A stretch of 64,000 nt of DNA from Salvator merianae (lineage: Eukaryota > Chordata > Lepidosauria > Squamata > Teiidae). The notes under the pieces were generated by a model, which made no database searches, was not told where the DNA came from, and was given only the letters and a program-made list of their open reading frames with translations. The stretch lies in contig QVOM02000119.1 of assembly GCA_003586115.2 (NCBI GenBank), positions 47,703,428 to 47,767,427 of the forward strand. Direction: 5' to 3'. Both the position numbers and the translations under genes were made by a program. Shown in pieces: positions 54,425 through 64,000 of this stretch (position 1 is the stretch's first letter; every line of letters begins with the position of its first letter).

Positions 54425-54485
54425 AAACCACTCTGGGCCCTATGGTGAAGAGTGGTATATAAATATAAGTAAGCAAGTAAGTAAA
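54425..54485 (+). repeat. SINE/LINE 3' tail
   Basis: AAACCACTCTGGGCCCTATG, then GAGTGGTATATAAATATAAG and an (AAGTA)n-like run, a frequent squamate SINE/L2 3' end. Confidence 0.5.
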
Positions 54486-54642
54486 ATGATGTGTATTTAC
54501 AATTTATCTACATATGAAGAAAAGTTATAAGCTACTGCTCTTAGGGGGTCCACAGGTAAAGCACTGCCTGTTTACAGAAACAAAATCTGTAAAAGAAGTT
54601 CAGGTTACGCCCACAGTGTCAACGCCTTTCACAAGATGCATC

Positions 54643-55062
54643 AGGCTGCATCTACATGGCCCACAAAAGGATGAACTGTTAGGGCAGAGAGCGTGGGTTC
54701 AGCCTTTGGGTAAATGGTGTAGTATGCAAATACCATTCACTTAGTACAAGACCCAGGGGTACCTTTCTTGCACTTGCATTGTTTCCATGTCAGAAAGTTC
54801 TTCAGTGGACCAAAAATGGCTGACTGCTGGCCATACCACCAGAGCAGAAACGGAGCTGGTAGGTCAAATGTTCCCTGTCTGTGCTTCCACACAGAGGGAA
54901 GAGGAAATTATGCTGACCATCCCATGCTGGGAATCTTTTTCCTGTGTTACAGGAAAGGCAACTCCCAGGACAGTTGGGTTGGCTTAGGAGCTTCCCAAGG
55001 TAAGTACACCTGACTGGCTCCCCCTATGGCTCCTAGGAGGGCAGTCTATATGGATGCAGTCC
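54643..55062. mobile_element. Foldback DNA element (AGGCTGCATCTA family)
   Basis: The left end AGGCTGCATCTACATGGCCC is matched by the inverted right end TCTATATGGATGCAGTCC. Inner palindromes include AAATGGTGTAGTATGCAAATACCATT. The ends resemble the short elements at 32866 and 38585. Confidence 0.55.
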
Positions 55063-55420
55063 ATATATAATTAACACTTCTCAAGTTGCACTGTTGTCAC
55101 TAATGCCTCCATCTTATTTCACCCTTATGTGTTAACTATTACTATCATAAGGCGACACCCTTAAAACTGGCAAACCTATGATTTCAGGGTTAATACCAAT
55201 CGAAAGAGTTCATCATTGAACATTAAATAAAGAGTTGAAGCATCTTCCAACAGAGTACTGTGCTTGTCTCTTACATACATTCAGCAACGTTTCTTGTGGC
55301 ACCATAACACACAGGCAGTACCACACCAATTACATATGCAATGCAGTATCCTAACTGTTTCTAGACAAGGAGGAAAAGGGAGCCTCCAGATTTACATTTT
55401 TGCCACTTCTACTGCATCTC

Positions 55421-55782
55421 AGGGTGCATCCACATGACAGATTAGGAACAGCCTTTGGTTCCCAGAGGCAGGGCAGTCACACACCCCTGCTCCAGGGGCA
55501 GCCATCTCCCACGAAAACGTGAAAAAGGGCATCTTTTCCTGAGAATGGGGGGAAAACATTCTTGTGGTACCCCTCTTCGGCAAAGTTGACATAGGGCTAG
55601 CATATGTCACCCAGTTCAGTGAGAATTCTGTATACAAGACCAGCGTTTCAATGGCATTTTCTGTCCTCTGGGTGACGTTGCAGCTGGGTTTTTCAGCTGC
55701 CTTGCAGGCAGACTGTGGAACCATGGAGGTGTGGGTTGCCCATACCTGCTGCCCCATCAAAGTCAGCGTAGATGCTGCCTTA
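55421..55782. mobile_element. Foldback DNA element (AGGGTGCATCCA family)
   Basis: Left end AGGGTGCATCCACATGACAG and right end AGCGTAGATGCTGCCTTA form a terminal inverted repeat. An inner pair is GTCACCCAGTTCAG... against ...CTGGGTGAC. There is no coding content. Confidence 0.55.
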
Positions 55783-55944
55783 GGAGTGGTGGCATCATTT
55801 ATATCTACTTTTCTGATGGTACAGTATTAAAAGAAATGAAAGGATCAATGGAAGGCAAGAGTTAGGATACAATGTAACTGCACATTTTACATGGGGGAAA
55901 GTATTGTAATTTCCATCAAAATGAGTGTCTTGCTTAAGTTGGTG

Positions 55945-55991
55945 CTCTCTCTCTCTCTCTCTCTCTCTCCCTCCCTCCCTCCCTCCCTCCC
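55945..55991. repeat. Microsatellite (CT)n followed by (CCCT)n
   Basis: About 12 CT units run into about 5 CCCT units, giving a pure pyrimidine tract of about 47 nt. Confidence 0.95.
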
Positions 55992-57483
55992 GGCTGACAC
56001 ACATATCGAGATTAAAATTAACCATTTCAGGTCAGCTCAATCTGGGACAAGGAGAAAGATTTCTCATTCTAACAGGTTTAGGATTCCACTTAAACAAGTG
56101 TGTAATCACTGTAGTCCACTAAAGTTCATGCCATAAGTTAGCATTTTGGGTAATGTAAGACTGCTCTTTTAATTTGATCAGCATTAGGGCAATTAATACT
56201 TGCAAAACTATATTTAAAAAAACAACAACTGAATCCTGTGCTTTTCCCAGCAACCCAGGTAAATGGATCCCTTCACCAGTGCAGTTGGGGTAAATCTATA
56301 TCTGTATCTATATAAATATGTTTTATATGCAAGTCAAAAATATGTTTATGTAGCACAGTTTTACAGCTTTAGGGCGTGCACACATACACATACTCCAAAA
56401 ACACTCCCTGCAGAAAACAGGCCAAAGGTTTGACAGCAGGGATTAAAAAGAGGTAGGATACAAAACATTTGTCCTGTCCACAAATTGCACAATGCATTTT
56501 TTTTATCCATACTGATAATGGCTAAGAAAATTAATAAATTAGTTTTATTCGTTGCTTCTTTTAACGTATGTTGCTAAAAGTCAAAAATTGTGCCACAAGA
56601 ATTAGCAATGGGTTGGCCAGCCAGCTATCCCAATTACGTGCATGTTCTGTTTACTAACAGGATGATGGAACCTCTCCTTTCAAACCTGACCTACTTAATT
56701 CAGATAAATCTTTTCAGTATGGGAAATTTTGACAGATGCTCTTGACTAGAAAACAAACATGAAGCAGAGGCATTGCTATCATTGGACGGGGGCTACTTTT
56801 TGTACAGAGCCCCAGAAACCACATCAGCTGGCTGGCTGGCTGGCCAGCCCAGGAGTATTTGGTTTGACTACAGTCTTGGATTTGATGGTATTCTGTGAAT
56901 GTTTCTTGTCTGCATCACATGAGGACCTCTCTGGTTTCTTTGCCAGAGATTCACACCACCGTAGCTATGCTCCTGCAGTGAAAGGCATCCTCTACTAAAA
57001 TTAAAAATGATCTCTTTTAAATGTTAAGTCACAACTAGAAAGTTAACACTGATGGGCTTCTCATTCTCTCTCCCATCACCCAATCAGCTCTCTCTTTTGA
57101 TGATTAAGTGTTAAATGTGGTCTTTTGTCTGTATGGGAATTCTGAGTACGAGGAATTGCTCATGCTTATGTGCTGCATCACTCTAGTCATCCTCATGCTA
57201 ACACAACCATGTTCAATTTACAACTTTCAGAACATGGAGATGATGCCCCAACAGACAGAAGCTGCTTTATAGCTGCTACTATGAATACTATGGATGGGTA
57301 AAATTTCTGACACGCATTTCAAAAGGATATGCAGTTAGTTCATATACTAAACACATTTTACTATTTCAAAGTCTTTTTTGGTGTGTTACGTTGAGTACCC
57401 CTCAGCATATAAGAATAAAACCATTTCAATAAATGTGGTTTAAAGACCTAGAAGAAATAAAGACCTATCATTAAAGTAGATCA

Positions 57484-57501
57484 AAGAAAGAAAGAAAGAA
57501 T
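57484..57501. repeat. Microsatellite (AAAG)n
   Basis: Short AAAG run (AAAGAAAGAAAGAAAG). Confidence 0.8.
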
Positions 57502-57853
57502 AATTTGTTTTCTAATTTATTTTCCAGTCAACACAAAAGTCATGTTTCTTGTAAATAAAGTACCCGTAATCTTTTCAAAGTTAGCTGTAAACTTTATTTA
57601 CTTTCTGTTATCTGCCACTAGATGGTGCACATCTTCTGAGTCATGTTGTGCTTCCTGTTAAATTTTTTTAAAAATTCTTTCTGCAATATTCTAGGTGAAA
57701 CAATTGTATTTACAAACCACACTGATTTTAGTGCAGTCTTGGAGATTTAAAAATATTTTTTCCTTAAAATAATCAATCAGTTAACGTTACAACCTGGAAT
57801 GCCTGTGAGGAACATGTAACTGGCTTATTAGAACTATTATATGTATTTAAAGG

Positions 57854-58056
57854 GGGTAGCTGTATCTCAGAGGTACAGCAAACTGACTGGAAAGCAGACA
57901 GCTGCTGGTTTGATCTCCAGCCTCTCCTTGGAAGTAGGTAATGGCAAACCACTTTTGCATCTCTGCCAAGAAAACTGCATAGAGGTGCCGACAGAGATGC
58001 CCATGCAGTCAACCAGGAGTCAGCCGTGACTCAGTGGTACCCAGCAACAATAACAG
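57854..58056 (+). mobile_element. tRNA-derived SINE, second copy of the 43.1-kb family
   Basis: GGTAGCTGTATCTCAGAGGT, TGGTTTGATCTCCAGCCTCT, CCCATGCAGTCAACCAGGAG and GTGACTCAGTGGTACCCAGC, then an ACAATAACA tail. It is collinear with 43100-43290. Confidence 0.75.
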
Positions 58057-59634
58057 GAGCACCTTGAGCTAGAACAAACAAAAACAAAATCGTCTGTTCA
58101 GCCCTAGACAAAAAAGGACTCACAATATTGAACATTTTATAGAAAAAAATATAATGTATCAGGCAGAGAAGAACAAAAGAAGTCAAGAGGAAGACCCCTG
58201 TCCACTGTCCAGGTGTTTACTGTATGATAGCTGGATCTACAAAGTTTTCAAATAGGCAGCGCCTTCCAATAGAGGGTAAAATGGAAGCTGTCTCTCATTA
58301 TCGCAATACAGTGGAAAGACAGCTGGTCAATTTCTACGAGTTGCTGCTTGGCTTTCCCTGGAATATTTCAAGCAATCAGGGGCAGGTGGCTCACGGAAAC
58401 AACAAAGCAAGTGTCACCTATCATTCAATAGGTCAGGGTTTGAGTTTATGTCCCTTTCTCTTTCGTGCTTGTTTCAATTCAGGGATGGGAAAGAATGTAT
58501 TATCCATTGTGTTCGATGAGGTCAACTTTCATGTGGATTTGAATACAACTGCAGCCTTAAAAATGTCTCACCCCACCATTAGCTCTACCAATAAACTGTA
58601 GGTATTGGGCAGCAAAGAAATCCAAATAAACAGTGAAAGTAGACTGGTTCCGCATAGCTGGGAAAAGTTCCACAGAAAGGTCCCAAGGGGAACAGCAACT
58701 TTTGTTTCCTGCTTCAATGTCTGCACAAGCAGAAGGTGTGGGGTGAGTGGACAATGCTCTTCACACCTAGGGGTGGCCAGTGTGAGTGACTGCAGCATGT
58801 GGGTGGGGCATGGTCTTAACAAGAAGCTCACAAAGCAGATTTCAGGGGGAGGATGGACTTCTGGCTATGCTCACTCGCACCAGCCACCACTGCTCACACC
58901 TCTATGCTCCTATCCCTCACCCAGTCCTCTGACAGCAATGAGGATCCACCACAGTCTATACAAAGTTTTCAGAAAATGCCCAGAACCTCTTTATTCTTTT
59001 GGCAGAAATTTGCACAAACTTGCACAAACTTGCATAAGGTGTTCACATTAATCCTCATAGTTTATACTCACATCACCAGGTGTCTGCACAGACTACGCTC
59101 TTTACAGGCACTTTGATAAGATTTTGCTGTATTACTGAACTTCCAGAATGGGGCTTCACTACAAAACTTTGTACTCATTGTCTCTCTCTCTCTCTTTTCC
59201 CAGTTTAAATATTACAATTCAAGAAGCAAGAATAGCTACCCTGATTCCCATCTGCACAACAGATTAATAGGAACACGTGGGCAGGGCACAGGTTCCTAAA
59301 GAGTCATTCCAGACACATGAGGAAGCCTGCATAAATTTATTAAAAGTGTATATTTAGGCTCTACTATATGTTTATTCTGGCGCATGTTAAGGCAGTACAC
59401 TCATTTTGCCACAAAATGTTTTTAGACATCTTTTAAGTGTTACCCTTTCTGTTAAAATACAAAATAAGCATACTGAATAAAAACTTCAATATATAACCGT
59501 TTCTTTATAAACTGGTAATGTATGTTGCCCAAATTATTAACTATCTATGTTCACATGTTAGTTTAACGACACAGCAAGAAACATTTGATTTCAAAATGCA
59601 ATATTAAAATGAAACTATTTGTCAAAACTATTTG

Positions 59635-59640
<6 letters not shown>

Positions 59641-59714
<74 letters not shown>

Positions 59715-59752
59715 CACACAGACATACATATGTATATATGCATATATATAAA
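59641..59752. repeat. Compound microsatellite (CT)n(AT)n(GT)n(AT)n
   Basis: About 12 CT, 7 AT and about 17 GT/TG units, then TATATGCATATATA. The apparent ORFs across it are repeat artefacts. Confidence 0.95.
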
Positions 59753-59995
59753 ATACCCTGCAAAATTATTTAGCAACAAATAGGTATATAGCCCCTAATT
59801 GATAGGGATGTAATAGAGGAATAAAAACACTGACTGATGTGGTTTGGGTTTGTCCTATAATTGTCCCATTTTGAACTGGTTGTAAACATCGTCCTGTTGG
59901 TTAAAATTCCTCATGGGTATCTTCTGGGTTATACAGCCAAAAAGCACTGATTCTGGAATATTTCCTCCGGAAGAATGAGAATTGGGTGAGACTCT

Positions 59996-60484
59996 GGGCG
60001 TTTTCAGATTTTCCACGTTAGAATTGGATAATTATCCTATTCTAACATGGAATTCACCCCACAGTGCAGACACCGCCCACACTGCGGGGTCTTCAGCATG
60101 AATACAAGCAGGATACCAGCATTTGCAGTGCAAATGCTGGTCTTCTGCTCCTGATGTTTGCCATGACAGCAGCCAGGAAGTGTCCAGCCACTGCCAGGAT
60201 GAGCAGCAACACCACTGAGTCCACAAACACGATCGCAAGATCATGCAGCCACAGCCCACGACATGGCCGTGCATTCACATTCGGAAACAGGTGCAAATGC
60301 ACTTGACTGGGAGCAGGATAGCTGCTCCCAGTCAAGCTGTGGAGCACAGAATAGTGTTCCATAGCTAGCCATGATCAGGAGCAACTGTAGGCTGCTCCCA
60401 GTTATGCAGGCTCCTGCAAAGTGTGGAGACACTTTGCTGGTGAGCATTCCTGACACTCTCTAGCTCAAAGTGCAAAAAGGCCCT
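59996..60484. mobile_element. Foldback hAT-like element
   Basis: Left end GGGCGTTTTCAGATTTTCC and right end AAAGTGCAAAAAGGCCCTC. Strong inner hairpins: CTGGGAGCAGGATAGCTGCTCCCAG, and AGCATTTGCAGTGCAAATGCT (both shown within longer arms). Confidence 0.6.
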
Positions 60485-61949
60485 CTGTCTGGAAGACTTT
60501 CTTTGATCTTCCAGGCCAAAGCTTAGGAAATTCAGTAAGTTTAAAGCCAGGTGCCCCAGTTGAACCTTGTCTCACTCCATCACCCCATGAGCTTCAGCCT
60601 TCAGGCTGTCACTGATCCAGAACTATGGAATTTTGGGATCTCTAAGCACCGGGAGTTTCTGAAACAGATGTGCTCATCTGCAGCCATTCAGATGTTTCTG
60701 ACGGACTACTCCCATCATTCCAGATGAGAGCTGTAGTTTCAAAACATTAGGAAGACTGCACTTGAGCACTCCTATCTAAGAAGTTTATTATAGAATGTTT
60801 GAAGAACAAGGTTACTTCTGGCTTGCAAAACTGGGTAGCTGTCAGGCTTCAACCAGCAGCATTCAAACAGATAAGTTTTATTTTTCAAGAGCACACTAAG
60901 AAAGAATTTTAAAAAATTAAGGTCATGTCTCCACATACCTGTGCAGATGGCTGGCATTGTGTCTTCACATTTGGCTGCACAACACCGCTGTTAGTCAGTC
61001 TGATACATGCCCAAGACACCTGCCCTTTGCCCAAGCACCTTGATCACGGCTTCACAAGACATCCATGCTGCCAGATCTGTAGACTAGGAAGTGCCACATG
61101 GTTGTGGGGGGAATCACTTTAATGGAGGTGCCCACCTGAAATGCCTCCCATGATGGTCATGAAGCTACAGCCTAATATGATTGGTTTTCAATGACTTGTT
61201 TGGACTTCAAAAAACATATCATTAAAAGGGAGAGCTGATGTTAGTTTAAAATATAGCTGTTTGTGTTAACTTAATTTCTATCGCTGTTACTTTATTTTCA
61301 GCTTTTTCTATAATATTCTGTTATTTAAAAAAGCCCACCCCTCAAAAAAATAAAAATTAAGTTGAAGCACCCACTTTGAAAGTTGCTTTCTATGTAGTAG
61401 GAGGCCAATATGCTACAGGGAAAGAAAGGACACCTAGACAGACATATATCTGTCTCTCCTAGCAGATCTCAGTGCTAATGATATCCAGAATTCATTAAAA
61501 CTTCAACTCCTAATGGAGTTTATTTTTAGAAACAGAAGATCTTCTGGGATGATGCCCTTTTTCTCAAGAGTCTCATCTGACACAGACAAAAAGCCAGAAA
61601 TCTAAAAAATAATCCTCCTTTTTCTTAGTCTGAGTTATTTTAATCTACTGTTGGTCAGAATTCAACATCTTGTTCTCTGTCATATTAGCATAATGTAGCA
61701 AGCTCTTTCCGTATTAACTTTTTATTTCTTGCCTTTCCTTACAGAAGAGCAAATATAGAAATATGCAAACCTTTTATGGAAAAAAATAACTTAGAGGTGA
61801 GAACCCAGATTCTGTTGGCTTTAGGCATGATCTTGCTGCAAAAACCAACTGAGATTCTTTTCAAACCAGCAAAATTCTCTTCGTGTTCAGCCTTCCACAG
61901 GGAACAAACAGTGATCACTTCAGACAAGGACTTACCTCAGGATGTAATT

Positions 61950-62310
61950 ATTTATTTACTTATTTATTTAAAACATTTCTATACTGCTTCATCATTTTAA
62001 AAATCCGGAAGAAGCTTTAAATCAAGTTTTAAACCATAAAACAACAGTAAATAAGGGACAAACACATTCACACTGGGGACACCTGAACAAAAAAATACAT
62101 TTTCAACAAGTACCTAAAATATATGTTAGCAGGTACCTCATGAACATCTGAGAGGAGAACATTCTAGAATGTAGGCAACAGTACAGAGAAGGCCCTGCTG
62201 TGGTCACTACAAGATGATATACAGTAACAGTTGGATCCTGCAACAGAACCTCCACAGAAAATTTGCGGCAATCTTGCTGGTCTATAATGGGGGAGGTGGT
62301 CTTCTTAGAT
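61950..62310 (-). mobile_element. LINE 3' region, reverse orientation
   Basis: The tail TTATTTACTTATTTATTTAA is followed by CTATACTGCTTCATC, then ACAGTACAGAGAAGGCCCTG. This is a common squamate LINE 3' UTR arrangement related to 47690. Confidence 0.5.
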
Positions 62311-64000
62311 GTTGTCTGACTCCAGTTCTTACCAGCCATAGCCAGTACAGCCAATCTAACTCATAAACCCTCAAAACATCTGAAAAACTGCAAGCTTCCT
62401 AGTCCTTCCTTAATACATTATATTCTCCAAATGGAAGTGAGGCATGCCCTTTGAACTATCTTTCTAGTACAGATTTGGAGATGAGAAAAAGCAGCAATTT
62501 TTGCCAGATCCAGCTTTGAAGAAAAATATTTACCCTAAACCAGAAGACCAACATTACTATCCACCACTGAAAAAAACAAAACCCTCAAGATTTAACAAAG
62601 GAAATTAAAACTCACCCTAATGATCACTTCTTAACACACAAGGTGTTTCTATTACTGCTATGGAGGTGCACAAAGGGGGTAGGGAAGAATGAAGGAATAA
62701 TAATACTGCATTCCTAAAAAAAAAAAAAAAAAACAACCTGTTTCTTCTGTCAATAAGAACGGCTAACTCTTGAAATAAAAAGCCAGGTGCAAGGGCAAAT
62801 TACAGGGAAGAATCTCCTGAATAAAAGCCCAGAATGCCAGAGCAATTACTGCTCTTTTACCTACTGCAGTGATATTAACCCAGTGGTAGGGCAGATGTTG
62901 TAGTTTAGGCTCTTTCAATACACTCCTTTTCTCAGCTGGTATAGGGCCTGGTCATACCTCAACATGATAGTCTGGGTGAGGACTGAATGGAAGCTCAGAC
63001 CCAATACTGACTCAGGATGGGAGTGGTGAGGTGAGGCAGCTCTGGGGGCAGCGCAGTCAGGTTGTGGCTGGCAGTGGGTGGTCAAGGGCATACTGGGCAG
63101 GCCAACTCGGATCACCCCCTCCAGGTCCAGGCACCAGAGCCCACAGGCTGCTCTCCATGTTGCAGCCAAGCGGGGCAGAGACTGGTAGCCTTTCACCTGG
63201 ACTGCCAAGTGGGGTCCCGCGCTCCCTTGTACCTAATGCTCCGAGAACAGCTCATGGACCTCTGAGCAAGTGCAGAACACTATGCGGTCTCCCCTAACCA
63301 CCACCACCCCAAAAAAACCCTAATGCTCAGGACAAACCCAGCTTTGGAGGAAGGTAGGTATTTCTTGTTCTGCTATTGCCTTGAAACAGCCTCAGTCCTG
63401 GGAAAATCCAAATACAGAATAATCTGAATCAAGAGGACAGAGGACAGCCTGAAAATGGATTAAACATAGGGTGTGACTGCAGCCATAGAGGCTGAAAGAA
63501 GGGATCCCAGCAAGGTGGTACAATCCGTACTGCAGTCTCGCTCCTTCAGGAAGGGAGGAATACAGCAAGAATGTGGTACTAACCATGCTGCCCCACCAGG
63601 ATCCATTTCATACTTTTGGTAAGCAAATCCTGCCTAGTAAATGGCAAAGGAACATGAACAGACAAACATTTTATTTCAATTGTTATAAATACGTACTGCT
63701 GTGATCTGGTAAAATATTTATTTTAGTTGTATCATTCTCCTGCTTCATTTGGCCAGTTAGAGGATGGGTGCCCATGACTAAAAGTGTGTCCTATATACGC
63801 CAGCAGCAACTTAGCAGCATAATTCTGTATCCTCCACCTCCTGCACATGGCCTCTATTTTATGTCATTTCTCTCTCTCTTTCTATCTGGCCACATCACTT
63901 ACCCTTGAAGGTGTCTGCAAAAAATGACTTCACCACTGCACCTGCAAATGTGATGACAACAGACGCCTCACAGCAATCATGCCACCCCATCCACAGTAGT

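Larger units (their letters stand above)
53003..64000 (-). other. ELK3 5' intron/upstream region
   Basis: The ELK3 start exon begins with an acceptor, so this is most likely the intron between a noncoding first exon and the ETS exon. No CpG island, promoter or second gene was recognised. It contains foldbacks (53.7, 54.6, 55.4 and 60.0 kb), a SINE (57.9 kb), a LINE tail (61.95 kb) and simple repeats. 56.0-57.8, 58.1-59.6, 60.5-61.9 and 62.4-64.0 kb hold nothing I can classify. Confidence 0.65.

Noticed and set aside
58605..59051. 148-codon open frame, + strand
   Set aside because: No motif, and composition typical of intronic/repeat sequence; no evidence of an exon.
62940..63300. GC-richer stretch considered as the ELK3 promoter or first exon
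   Set aside because: Few CpGs, no donor in a convincing 5' UTR context, and its start TAGGGCCTGGTCATACCTCA resembles a DNA-element end; more likely a repeat.

Overview
This is vertebrate nuclear DNA. It carries spliced genes with GT-AG introns and dense interspersed repeats, and has no bacterial operon structure. The repeat mix (CR1 with an octamer tail, L2-type and L1 LINEs, tRNA-derived SINEs ending in an ACAACA-type tail, and many palindromic hAT-like nonautonomous DNA elements) points to a sauropsid, most probably a squamate reptile. The organism call is an inference.

Two protein-coding genes are supported, lying tail to tail. On the + strand, the last eight coding exons of CDK17 (PCTAIRE-2 kinase) run from 2479 to 11698. 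They give 699 nt, or 232 residues plus stop, from the HRDLKPQN catalytic loop to the C-terminus. The N-terminal half, including the PCTAIRE helix, lies upstream of the window. On the - strand, the complete coding region of ELK3 (Net/SAP-2, an ETS ternary complex factor) runs from 53000 down to 19075. Its four coding exons give 69+265+41+32 = 407 codons, the length I recall for human ELK3. The same convergent neighbours occur at human 12q23, so synteny supports both calls. Noncoding 5' exons and the ELK3 promoter were not found and probably lie beyond 64000.

Layout: 1-11698, CDK17 introns and exons; 11699 to about 14.5 kb, CDK17 3' UTR; about 14.5-19.07 kb, intergenic sequence and the ELK3 3' UTR, with a local duplication; 19.07-53.0 kb, ELK3 with three large repeat-filled introns; 53.0-64.0 kb, ELK3 5' intron or flank.

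The ELK3 introns hold a 5'-truncated CR1 (21.9-23.2 kb), a U2 snRNA pseudogene (26.4 kb), degenerate minisatellites, several foldback DNA elements (one nested in another at 29 kb), an L2 LINE split by later insertions that include a broken Ty3/gypsy-type gag (38.3-43.1 kb), and a 5'-truncated L1 (48.7-51.3 kb).

CDK17 and ELK3 do not form a pathway unit. The kinase is a neuronal/PCTAIRE-subfamily CDK and ELK3 is a MAPK-responsive repressor/activator at serum response elements. I found no clearly new biological system. The most unusual material is the set of palindromic elements, the composite insertion in the L2, and one long unexplained open frame inside a CDK17 intron.
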